From Frondihabitans peucedani (GTDB lineage: Bacteria; Actinomycetota; Actinomycetes; Actinomycetales; Microbacteriaceae): a stretch of 64,000 bases of DNA. The position numbers and the translations under genes are program-made. The notes below the pieces were generated by a model that worked only from the letters and a program-made list of their open reading frames with translations, had not been told where the DNA came from and ran no database searches. Positions 17,737 through 24,782 of the stretch are shown here, piece by piece. Each line of letters starts with the position of its first letter. Position 1 is the first letter of the stretch. The stretch lies in NCBI RefSeq assembly GCF_039537585.1, contig NZ_BAABAU010000001.1:1550001-1614000 (forward strand), read 5' to 3'.

Positions 17737-18357
17737 TCAGCCGTCGAGCTCGGACACCCTCGGGAGGCTCGCCTCGTCGGCGCCCAGCGCGATCAGCCGC
17801 TGACGGAGCGTCGTGACGGCGAGCTCCCAGAAGCGGTCTCGCTCGTCCATGGCGTCGGTCACGTAGCGGAGGCCGACGAACTGGCCGACGAGCACGAGCG
17901 CCTCGCGGTGCGTGTCGACCCCGATCGACAGGAGCCCCTGCGCGCACGCGCGCCGGAGGTCGTCCGAGAACCGGCTGACCCAGCCCACGTAGGCGCGGGG
18001 CGCCGCGGGATCGTCGAGCTTGTGCTCGTTGACCAGCCGGAGCGCGGCTCTCGCGAGCGGGTTCGTGCTGAACGCCCGGGCCACGACCGCGGTCGACTCC
18101 ATGATGTCCGCGAGAGGGCCCCGCGGGGACGGCTCGGTCGCGAGGAACGTCCCGTCGGGGAACGCCTCGGCTACGACCCGGTTGGCGATGTCGGCCTTCG
18201 TCGGGAAGTGGTAGCTGACCAGGCTCTTCGCGACTCCGGCGCGGGCGGCGATCGAGCCGAACGAGGCAGCCTCGTAGCCCCTCACCTCGAACTCGAGGCC
18301 GGCGGCCTCCAGGATGGCGCGCACGGTGCGGCGTCGCTGATCTTCCCGGATGCCCAT
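17737..18357 (-). CDS. TetR-family regulator (gamma-butyrolactone receptor-like)
   Basis: 206 residues. N-terminal helix-turn-helix: QRRRTVRAILEAAGLEFEVRGYEAASFGSIAARAGVAKSLVSYHFPTKADIANRVV. The RGYEAAS and YHFPTKADIA pattern and the length recall the ScbR/ArpA autoregulator-receptor group found in actinobacteria. That assignment is tentative, since the ligand domain (about 90-200) shows no diagnostic motif I can rely on. It is upstream of and co-directional with nothing obvious: its 5' side faces the VOC gene, which ends 59 bp upstream on the same strand. Target genes are unknown. Confidence 0.8.
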   Translation of the reverse strand: MGIREDQRRRTVRAILEAAGLEFEVRGYEAASFGSIAARAGVAKSLVSYHFPTKADIANRVVAEAFPDGTFLATEPSPRGPLADIMESTAVVARAFSTNPLARAALRLVNEHKLDDPAAPRAYVGWVSRFSDDLRRACAQGLLSIGVDTHREALVLVGQFVGLRYVTDAMDERDRFWELAVTTLRQRLIALGADEASLPRVSELDG

Positions 18358-18416
18358 GGCGGCATGCTAGCGGTCGTGGCCGGGCGGGACGCGACGACGG
18401 GACGGCGGGCCCGACG

Positions 18417-19307
18417 CTAGGGCGCCCGCGTCTTTCCGGACTCCTTCACGGAGACCTCGATCCGATTCGCCCACGGGTCGTCGAACGACACGATCCTGCC
18501 GTCGTCCTGCACGGCGACCCCGTGGTGCGCGAGCCGCTCCCCCAGGGCGCCGAGGTCGTCGGCCCCCGGCACCTCGATGCGCACGAGCCCGAGACCGAGC
18601 GCCTGGGCACGGCGACCCGCCCCGGCGCTGTTCCAGGTGTTCATGGCCATGTGGTGGTGGTAGCCGCCCGCGCTGACGAACAGGGCCTGCGAGCCGAACC
18701 GCGTGGTCGTCTCGAAGCCGAGCCGGTCGACGTAGAAGCGGTGCGCGCTCTCGACGTCTCCGACGCTGAGGTGGACGTGGCCGACCGTCGCCGGGCGCGA
18801 TCCTGCGGCGTCGACGGCGCCCTCGGACAGGCTCGAGCGCAGGAACTCGTTCGGGTCGAGGGCGAGGGTGGCCATGTCGATGCTGCCGTGGGTCCAGCTC
18901 CACTCGGTGCGCGCTCGGTCCCAGTAGAGCTCGACGCCGTTGCCCTCCGGGTCCTCGAAGTAGAAGGCCTTGCTGACCAGGTGGTCGGCACTGCCCGTGA
19001 AGGAGTGCGGGTGGCGGCTCGCCACGCCGTAGACGGCCGTCGCGAGGTCGGCCTCGGTCTCGAACAGGATCGCCGTGTGGAAGAGGCCGGCGTCGCGCGG
19101 CCCCGCGTGCCGGAGCTCGGAAGCGTGCTCGAGGATGACGACCGGCACCGCCCCGCGGCCGAGGACGACGACGCCGGCGTCCTGAGCGAGCACGCTGAGG
19201 GTGACGGCGTCGCGGTAGTAGGCGGTCATCCCGTCGAGGTCGGCGACCCGGAGCGTGACCGCGCCCATGGAGGTGGCCGGGGCGAGGAGATCCTGGGTCG
19301 TGGACAT
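18417..19307 (-). CDS. VOC-family dioxygenase-like protein (two vicinal-oxygen-chelate domains)
   Basis: 296 residues from the ATG at 19307. Two glyoxalase/extradiol-dioxygenase half domains are seen: MGAVTLRVADLDGMTAYYRDAVTLSVL ... FYFEDPEGNGVELYWDR, and VGHVHLSVGDVESAHRFYVDRLGFETT ... GGYHHHMAMNTWN ... FDDPWANRIEVSV. Metal ligands expected are His in VGHVHLSV, His in YHHHMAMN and Glu in RIEVSV. The layout matches CatE-like catechol 2,3-dioxygenases, but no aromatic degradation genes lie nearby, so the substrate is open. Divergent from an aldo/keto reductase. A longer reading from 19343 exists but lacks a ribosome binding site. Confidence 0.82.
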   Translation of the reverse strand: MSTTQDLLAPATSMGAVTLRVADLDGMTAYYRDAVTLSVLAQDAGVVVLGRGAVPVVILEHASELRHAGPRDAGLFHTAILFETEADLATAVYGVASRHPHSFTGSADHLVSKAFYFEDPEGNGVELYWDRARTEWSWTHGSIDMATLALDPNEFLRSSLSEGAVDAAGSRPATVGHVHLSVGDVESAHRFYVDRLGFETTTRFGSQALFVSAGGYHHHMAMNTWNSAGAGRRAQALGLGLVRIEVPGADDLGALGERLAHHGVAVQDDGRIVSFDDPWANRIEVSVKESGKTRAP

Positions 19308-19441
19308 GTCACCGATCGTACGCCGACCGGCAGCCGGTGACAATCGACAGCCGCTCGCACCGGCTGGGAAGGTTCGACGGCGCAGGGCGTTGACTTACGG
19401 AGTCGCCCCTGACGGGCGACGACCGAGAAAGGGACCATCCG

Positions 19442-20308
19442 ATGACCACAGAAGCACTCCCCGCACAGGATGCCGGCACCTTCGCCCTCGGCGGCGATCT
19501 CACCATCAACCGACTCGGCTTCGGCTCCATGCAGCTGACCGGCCCCGGCGTCTGGGGCGACCCGAAGGACCCCGACGAGGCCGTCCGCGTGCTCCGCCGC
19601 GCCGTCGAGCTCGGCGTGAACTTCATCGACACCGCCGACTCCTACGGCCCGGCCGTCGCCGAGCCCCTCATCGCCAAGGCGCTGAAGCCGTACGCCGACG
19701 ACCTCGTCATCGCCACCAAGGGCGGCCTCACGAGGTCCGGCCCGAACGAGTGGCCGCCGGTCGGCCGCCCGGAGTACCTCCGCCAGCAGACCGAGATGAG
19801 CCTCCGCTGGCTCGGCCTCGAGCGGATCGACCTCTACCAGCTGCACCGCGTCGACGCGAAGGTGCCGCTCGAAGACCAGGTCGGCGAGCTGAAGAAGCTG
19901 CAGGACGAGGGCAAGATCCGCCACATCGGCCTGAGCGAGGTCTCCATCGACCAGCTGAAGCAGGCGCAGGAGGTCGCGGAGATCGTGTCCGTGCAGAACC
20001 TCTTCAACCTGACCGACCGGTCGTCCGAGGCCCTGCTCGACCACTCCACCGAGAACGGCATCGCCTTCATCCCGTGGTTCCCGCTCGCCACCGGCCAGCT
20101 CACCGGCGAGGGCAGCCCCCTCACCGAGCTGGCGGAGAAGAAGGGCGCCACCCCCGCGCAGCTCGCGCTGGCCTGGCTGCTCAAGCGCTCGCCCGTCATG
20201 CTGCCGATCCCCGGCACCTCGTCGGTCGACCACCTCGAGGACAACCTGCGCGGCGCCCAGATCCAGCTGAGCGACGCCGAGTTCGAGGAGCTGTCGGCTC
20301 TCAAGTAA
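19442..20308 (+). CDS. Aldo/keto reductase
   Basis: 288 residues. AKR signature: LGFGSMQLTGPGVWG, GVNFIDTADSYGP (Asp and Tyr of the tetrad), VIATKGG (Lys) and DLYQLHRVD (His). The C-terminal SVDHLEDNLRGAQIQLSDAEFEELSAL with PGTSS is the NADPH-binding segment. It is close to the YqhD/oxidoreductase Tas-like AKR11/13 types that reduce or oxidise small aldehydes. The physiological substrate is unknown. GAGAAAGGG lies 10 bp upstream of ATG. It stands alone, followed by a strong hairpin. Confidence 0.88.
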   Translation: MTTEALPAQDAGTFALGGDLTINRLGFGSMQLTGPGVWGDPKDPDEAVRVLRRAVELGVNFIDTADSYGPAVAEPLIAKALKPYADDLVIATKGGLTRSGPNEWPPVGRPEYLRQQTEMSLRWLGLERIDLYQLHRVDAKVPLEDQVGELKKLQDEGKIRHIGLSEVSIDQLKQAQEVAEIVSVQNLFNLTDRSSEALLDHSTENGIAFIPWFPLATGQLTGEGSPLTELAEKKGATPAQLALAWLLKRSPVMLPIPGTSSVDHLEDNLRGAQIQLSDAEFEELSALK

Positions 20309-20326
20309 GACCCGCACGGACAGAGG

Positions 20327-20369
20327 CCGGGCACGGGATCCTGCGATCACTCGCGGATCGCGTGCCCGG
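20327..20369 (+). terminator. Hairpin behind aldo/keto reductase gene
   Basis: CCGGGCACG (20327-20335) pairs with CGTGCCCGG (20361-20369), and GATC boxes inside extend the stem. It starts 18 bp after the stop codon. There is no T-run, as is common in actinobacteria. Confidence 0.6.
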
Positions 20370-20381
20370 TAGTCTTGCGCG

Positions 20382-21155
20382 GTGACAGACATGAGCCTCC
20401 GCCTCCCCACCAAGCGCTTCCAGGCGGTGCTGGACCTCGGGCCGAAGACGGCTGCGAAGACGCCGCCGCCCGCCTCCCTCGGAATCCCCGACCTGTTCGG
20501 CGACTGGGACGACGAGACCGGGCAGTCGAGCCTCGCGGTCGAGTTCGCGAGCGGCCAGATCCACCTCGACACCGTCGACGGCGGCATCGACTACCACTTC
20601 CACCGCGGAAACGGCGAGGACACCGACCGGAGCCCCTGGCCGCGGAGCGTCGGCGACCAGGTGCTGAACTGGGCGTCACTCCTGCTGGCCGACTTCCACC
20701 AGCGGATGCCGGACCTCCTCGAAGACCTCGAGGAGGCGGCGGCCTGGAGCGACGAGGGCTTCGACCTCTACGTCTGCGAGGTGGAGGAGCCGACGCAGCT
20801 CGACCTCCTGACCGTCGACATCGAGGGCGAGCTCCTCACCCTCCCCTGGCTCGGCTCCGGCCACGTCGACCACGAGCACATCGACGGCGACCACCACCCG
20901 ATCGCCCTGCTCTGGACGTCGGGCGACGGCACCCCCGACCTCCCGATCGCCGAGGCGCGGCTCGATCCTGCGACCGAGCTCCCGGTCACGTCGGCGCGCC
21001 CCGGCATCGACTGGACCGAGGTGGGAATGCCCGCCGACGAGGTGCTCTCGTGGCTCGAGGGCATCTACCTCAACCACCACGTGCTGCCCGACGCGGTCGG
21101 CACCCTCCTCACGGCGGCGCTCGAGCGCATGGGCGGCATCGAGCGGCCCGCCTAG
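20382..21155 (+). CDS. Conserved-looking acidic protein of unknown function
   Basis: 257 residues from GTG 20382 (ATG at 20391 is the alternative). I do not recognise the family. It is cytoplasmic (no signal or membrane segment) and strongly acidic, with a His/Asp-rich stretch SGHVDHEHIDGDHHPIALLW near residue 165 that could bind metal. Aromatic and Trp-rich positions are spread along the chain (LFGDWDDE, SPWPRSVGDQVLNWASLL, ALLWTSGDG). The last 60 residues form helices. Codon use and GC3 are like neighbouring genes, so it is real coding sequence. It stands between hairpin-bounded single genes, so no context clue is available. Confidence 0.75.
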   Translation: MTDMSLRLPTKRFQAVLDLGPKTAAKTPPPASLGIPDLFGDWDDETGQSSLAVEFASGQIHLDTVDGGIDYHFHRGNGEDTDRSPWPRSVGDQVLNWASLLLADFHQRMPDLLEDLEEAAAWSDEGFDLYVCEVEEPTQLDLLTVDIEGELLTLPWLGSGHVDHEHIDGDHHPIALLWTSGDGTPDLPIAEARLDPATELPVTSARPGIDWTEVGMPADEVLSWLEGIYLNHHVLPDAVGTLLTAALERMGGIERPA

Positions 21156-21203
21156 GGCACGACGCCCCGGGCAGACGCCCAGGGCTCGACGCCTAGGGCA
21201 CGA
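21149..21203. repeat. Short tandem repeats linking two convergent TAG stops
   Basis: The 14-mer CGCCTAGGGCACGA is present at 21149-21162 and again at 21190-21203, covering the stop codon of each convergent gene. Between them lie related 13-14 bp units (GGGCAGACGCCCA, GGGCTCGACGCCTA), so the whole gap is a degenerate tandem repeat. Confidence 0.75.
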
Positions 21204-22236
21204 TCACGGCCCGGCCGCGGATCGAGCCGCTCGCCAGATCGGCGTACGCCCTCGGGCCGTCGTCGAGCGAGTAGGGCTGGACCTCGACGTCGACCTTCCC
21301 CGCACGGGCGAGGTCGAGCACCTCGATGAGCTCGTTCCGGTAACCCCAGTAGGGGATGCGGACGGCGACGTCGTAGTTGATCGTGCCGAAGCCGAAGGCG
21401 ACCTCACCCCCTCCGATCCCGACGACGGTGACGTCTCCCTCGACGGCGGCCACCGAGACGGCCAGCGGGATCGTCGCCTTCGCGCCGACGAAGTCGAACA
21501 CGGCGTCGGCGCCGACGCCGCCGGTGAGCTCCAGGATCCTGCCGACCGCTGTCTCGTCGCTGATCAGGGTCTCGTCGGCCCCGACGTGCCGGGCCAGCTC
21601 GAGCTTCTGGTCGTTCACGTCGAGCACGATCACGCGGGCGCCGGAGAGGGCCTTCAGGATCTGGATGCCCACGTGTCCGAGACCGCCCGAACCGATCACG
21701 ACGGCCGAGGTGCCGGCGCCGAGCTTCGGCAGCGAGCGCTTGATCGCGTGGTACGGCGTCAGGCCCGCGTCGGTGAGCGAGACGTTCTTCACCGGGTCGA
21801 GGTCGCCGAGCGGCACGAGGTGGCGCGGGTCGTCGACGATCATGTACTCCGCCATGGAGCCCTGGTTGCCGAGCCCGGGCGGACGGATGCCGAGCGCCGC
21901 CGCGTTGGTGCAGTAGTTCTCGCGTCCCATCGAGCAGTTGCGGCAGTAGCCGCATCCCCAGGGCCCGTAGACGGCGACCGCGTCTCCGACCGCGACCGTG
22001 TCGACGCCCTCGCCGAGCTCGTGGACGATGCCGGCGCCCTCGTGACCGAGGGTCATCGGGAGCGGGTAGCCCTGCCCGAGGTACTCCTCCTCGGAGAGGC
22101 CCATGACGTAGTCGTCGGAGTGGCAGACTCCCCCGGCCGTCACCTTCAGCAGCACCTGACCGGGCCCGGGCCTCGGGATCGGGATGTCGACGACCTCGGG
22201 TGCCTGTCCGATGGCGACGTAGCGCAGGGCTCTCAT
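21193..22236 (-). CDS. Zinc-dependent alcohol dehydrogenase, NAD(P)-dependent (AdhP-like)
   Basis: 347 residues, medium-chain dehydrogenase. Catalytic zinc ligands are Cys in GGVCHSDDYV and the GHEGAGIV His-Glu pair. The structural zinc has four Cys in GPWGCGYCRNCSMGRENYC. Nucleotide fold: SAVVIGSGGLGHVGIQILKALSGARVIVLD, where the Asp after the second strand favours NAD. It would oxidise primary or allylic alcohols; the substrate is not evident. The gene stands alone on the minus strand with a small palindrome upstream. Confidence 0.9.
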   Translation of the reverse strand: MRALRYVAIGQAPEVVDIPIPRPGPGQVLLKVTAGGVCHSDDYVMGLSEEEYLGQGYPLPMTLGHEGAGIVHELGEGVDTVAVGDAVAVYGPWGCGYCRNCSMGRENYCTNAAALGIRPPGLGNQGSMAEYMIVDDPRHLVPLGDLDPVKNVSLTDAGLTPYHAIKRSLPKLGAGTSAVVIGSGGLGHVGIQILKALSGARVIVLDVNDQKLELARHVGADETLISDETAVGRILELTGGVGADAVFDFVGAKATIPLAVSVAAVEGDVTVVGIGGGEVAFGFGTINYDVAVRIPYWGYRNELIEVLDLARAGKVDVEVQPYSLDDGPRAYADLASGSIRGRAVIVP

Positions 22237-22286
22237 GTCGGTCTCCTCGCTTCTCTGCGGGACCGGCGGGCGGCTGCGGTTTTAGC

Positions 22287-22298
22287 CGACACATGTCG
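22287..22298. promoter_or_regulatory. Small palindrome upstream of alcohol dehydrogenase gene
   Basis: CGACA-CA-TGTCG, a perfect 12-bp palindrome 51 bp before the start codon, next to the only T-run (TTTT) of the 115-bp spacer. Possible operator; the regulator is unknown. Confidence 0.35.
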
Positions 22299-22351
22299 CG
22301 CACTCCCGACGTGCCCATCCTGCACCCGCCCGCCGGGAGCCGCCCGCGAGA

Positions 22352-22768
22352 TCAGGGGACGATCAGGTCGATCACCCAGACGACGCCGAAGCGGTCGCGG
22401 AGCTTCCCGTAGAGCGGGGACCAGCCGGACGGACCCAGATCCTGCTCGATCTCGGCTCCCTCGCGGAGACCGGCCCAGAACGTCTGCACCTCCTCGGCCG
22501 TCGCGCAGCGGAGCGAGAGGTACAGGCTGTTGACGCCCTGGTCGTAGGCGAGGCCGCGCTGGACGTCGTAGGCCATCACGACCAGGCCGCCCGGCGAGGT
22601 CAGCTGGCCGAACAGGATCTCGTCGGTCTGCGCGGGATCCTGCGCCGCCTGGGCGTCGCCGTAGGTCACGAGTGCCAGGTCGCCGCCGAGGACGGAACGG
22701 TAGAAGGACAGCACCTCCCGGGCCTGGCCACGGAAGTTGAGGTGGGGAGCGAGTGATGTATGCGTCAT
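22352..22768 (-). CDS. VOC-family PhnB-like protein
   Basis: 138 residues from ATG 22768 (MTHTSLAPHLNFRGQ). Single-domain glyoxalase/PhnB fold: LNFRGQAREVLSFYRSVLGGDLALVTYGDA, VVMAYDVQRG, NSLYLSLRCATAEEVQTFWAGLREGAEI and the C-terminal PLYGKLRDRFGVVWVIDL. Metal-binding residues are partly missing, as in many PhnB/3-demethylubiquinone-like proteins, and no enzymatic role is established for the group. Divergent from the WYL regulator with 62 bp between starts; such pairs are common in actinobacteria and suggest the regulator controls it. A longer start at 22846 would run into the regulator gene. Confidence 0.82.
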   Translation of the reverse strand: MTHTSLAPHLNFRGQAREVLSFYRSVLGGDLALVTYGDAQAAQDPAQTDEILFGQLTSPGGLVVMAYDVQRGLAYDQGVNSLYLSLRCATAEEVQTFWAGLREGAEIEQDLGPSGWSPLYGKLRDRFGVVWVIDLIVP

Positions 22769-22830
22769 GGAGAGCACGCTTCCAGCAGAAGCGGTCAGTT
22801 CGTGTCCTGTTCTTCGGCGACACTGGTTCC

Positions 22831-23847
22831 ATGCCCGCTTCGTCACGGATGCTCACCGTCCTGTCGCTCCTGCAGGCGAGGCGCGACTGGCCGGCCCGCG
22901 TCCTCGCCGAGCGGCTCGACATCAGCGAGCGCACCGTGCGGCGCGACGTCGACCGGCTCCGCGGGCTCGGCTACCGGATCCGGGCCGTCAAGGGCCCCGA
23001 CGGCGGGTACCGCCTCGACGCGGGCTCGGAGCTGCCGCCCCTCCTCTTCGACGACGACCAGGCGGTCGCCCTGGCCGTGGCGCTCCAGAACGCAGCGGTC
23101 GCAGGATCCGCCTTCGGCGAGCCCGCCCTCCGCGCCCTCGCGGCCGTGCGTCAGATCCTGCCGAACCGCCTCCGGCACCGGATCGACGGGCTGCGCTTCA
23201 CGGCCGTCCCGACGGGCGTGCCGACCGACGCCGTCGACGCCGACGTGCTGCTCGCCGTCAGCGCGGCGGTCCGCTCGGGAGAGGTGCTGCGGTTCGACTA
23301 CCGGTCGCCCGAGACCGCGGGAGACGCGTCGCCCGCCTCACGCGATCTCCCGCCCGGCCGACGAGCCGAGCCCCACCACCTCGTGGCGCGGAACGGCCGC
23401 TGGTACCTCGTTGCCTACGACCTCGACCGGGGCGACTGGCGGACCTTCCGGGTCGACCGCCTCTCGCCGAAGACCCCGACCGGTCCGCGGTTCGCGCCGC
23501 GGGAGGTGCCGGGCGGAGACGTCGCGCGCTTCGTGTCCGCCCGGTTCCGCGGCGGCAGCAGCGACGCGGCGGGCGGATGGCCGTGCACCGGCACCGTGAT
23601 CCTGCGCGCCGCCGCGGCCGAGCTCCGGCCCCACCTCGCCGACGAGGCCCTCGACGAGCTCGACGACGGCCGGTGCCGCGTGACGCTCGGCTCCTGGTCG
23701 TGGGTCGCCCTGGCCGGCAGGATCGCGCAGTTCGATGCCGACTTCGAGGTCGTCGGCCCGCCCGAGCTCGCGCAGGCCTCGGCCGCCCTGGCCGGCCGCT
23801 TCTCAGCCGTCGGAGAACGGCGTCCACAGGACGACGCCGTCCACTAG
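22831..23847 (+). CDS. YafY-type transcriptional regulator (DeoR-like HTH plus WYL domain)
   Basis: 338 residues from ATG 22831. N-terminal helix-turn-helix RMLTVLSLLQARRDWPARVLAERLDISERTVRRDVDRLRGLGYRIRAVKGPDGGYRL. The central WYL-containing region has RNGRWYLVAYDLDRGDWRTFRVDRLS (the W-Y-L triad in GRWYLVA). The C-terminal WCX domain follows. WYL domains bind nucleotides, single-stranded DNA or other ligands. Likely target: the divergent PhnB-like gene. The start is just past the divergent promoter region; longer forms from 22753 overlap the neighbour. Confidence 0.88.
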   Translation: MPASSRMLTVLSLLQARRDWPARVLAERLDISERTVRRDVDRLRGLGYRIRAVKGPDGGYRLDAGSELPPLLFDDDQAVALAVALQNAAVAGSAFGEPALRALAAVRQILPNRLRHRIDGLRFTAVPTGVPTDAVDADVLLAVSAAVRSGEVLRFDYRSPETAGDASPASRDLPPGRRAEPHHLVARNGRWYLVAYDLDRGDWRTFRVDRLSPKTPTGPRFAPREVPGGDVARFVSARFRGGSSDAAGGWPCTGTVILRAAAAELRPHLADEALDELDDGRCRVTLGSWSWVALAGRIAQFDADFEVVGPPELAQASAALAGRFSAVGERRPQDDAVH

Positions 23848-23978
23848 GAACGGACCCTGGAGCGTGCCAGACTTGGACGAGCGCCGTGCGGCTGAGCCGC
23901 TCGACACCGCGGGCCAGAGACGCTCCGCACACCTCACACCATCGAGCTCTCCGCTCTCGAAGGGATCCCCCCGGCTTC

Positions 23979-24782
23979 GTGAACACCTCTGTCTCGCGCG
24001 ATTCGTCGCGTCTCACCGCCACCCCCGGCCTGCTCTTCGATCTCGACGGCGTCCTGACGCCGACGGCCGAGGTCCACATGAGGGCCTGGTCGCGGCTCTT
24101 CAACGACTTCCTCTCGGCGAGGGGCGACCAGCAGCCCTACACCGAGCGCGACTACTTCGAGCACGTCGACGGCAAGCCTCGCTACGACGGCGTCCGCGAC
24201 ATGCTCGCCAGCCGCGGCATCACCCTGCCCGAGGGCACGCCCGACGACTCGCCCGACCTCGAGACCGTCTGCGGCCTCGGCAACCGCAAGAACAGCGTGT
24301 TCGCGGCCGAGCTCGACGAGAACGGCGTGGAGCCCTACCCCGGGTCGGTCGCGTTCCTCGACCGGGCCATCGCCCTCGGCTACTCCGTCGCCGTGGTGTC
24401 GAGCTCGCGCAACGCGGTCCCGGTGCTCGAGGCCGCGGGCATCCGCGACCGCTTCGACCACATCGTCGACGGCGTGGTCGCCGCCGCCGAGGGGCTGCCC
24501 GGCAAGCCGGCGCCCGACACGTACCTCGAGGGCGCCAGGCGGCTCGGACTGTCCGCCGCCGAGTGCGTCGTCGTCGAAGACGCGCAGTCGGGTGTCGAGG
24601 CCGGACGCCGGGGCCGGTTCGGCCTCGTCCTCGGAGTGGACCGCGGAGTGGGGGCTGCCGCTCTGCTCTCGAACGGAGCAGACTTCGTCGTCGACGACCT
24701 CGCCGAGGTCGTCGACTCCCTGGCCCAGCAGCCCTCCCCGACCACCACCGACTCCACCACAGCACCGGAGCACTCCGAATGA
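23979..24782 (+). CDS. pgmB: HAD hydrolase, beta-phosphoglucomutase type
   Basis: 267 residues from GTG 23979. HAD motifs: LLFDLDGVLTPTAEVHMRAW (nucleophile DxD), VVSSSRN (Ser), GKPAPDTYLEGARRLG (Lys) and VVEDAQSGVEAGRRG (Asp). The cap inserted after motif I (DYFEHVDGKPRYDGVRDMLASRGI) has the HVDGKPR pattern of beta-phosphoglucomutases. It converts beta-glucose 1-phosphate to glucose 6-phosphate. It overlaps the GH65 gene as ATGA, which fits the classic phosphorylase plus mutase pair. The start is weakly defined: AAGGGA is 13 bp upstream. Confidence 0.88.
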   Translation: MNTSVSRDSSRLTATPGLLFDLDGVLTPTAEVHMRAWSRLFNDFLSARGDQQPYTERDYFEHVDGKPRYDGVRDMLASRGITLPEGTPDDSPDLETVCGLGNRKNSVFAAELDENGVEPYPGSVAFLDRAIALGYSVAVVSSSRNAVPVLEAAGIRDRFDHIVDGVVAAAEGLPGKPAPDTYLEGARRLGLSAAECVVVEDAQSGVEAGRRGRFGLVLGVDRGVGAAALLSNGADFVVDDLAEVVDSLAQQPSPTTTDSTTAPEHSE

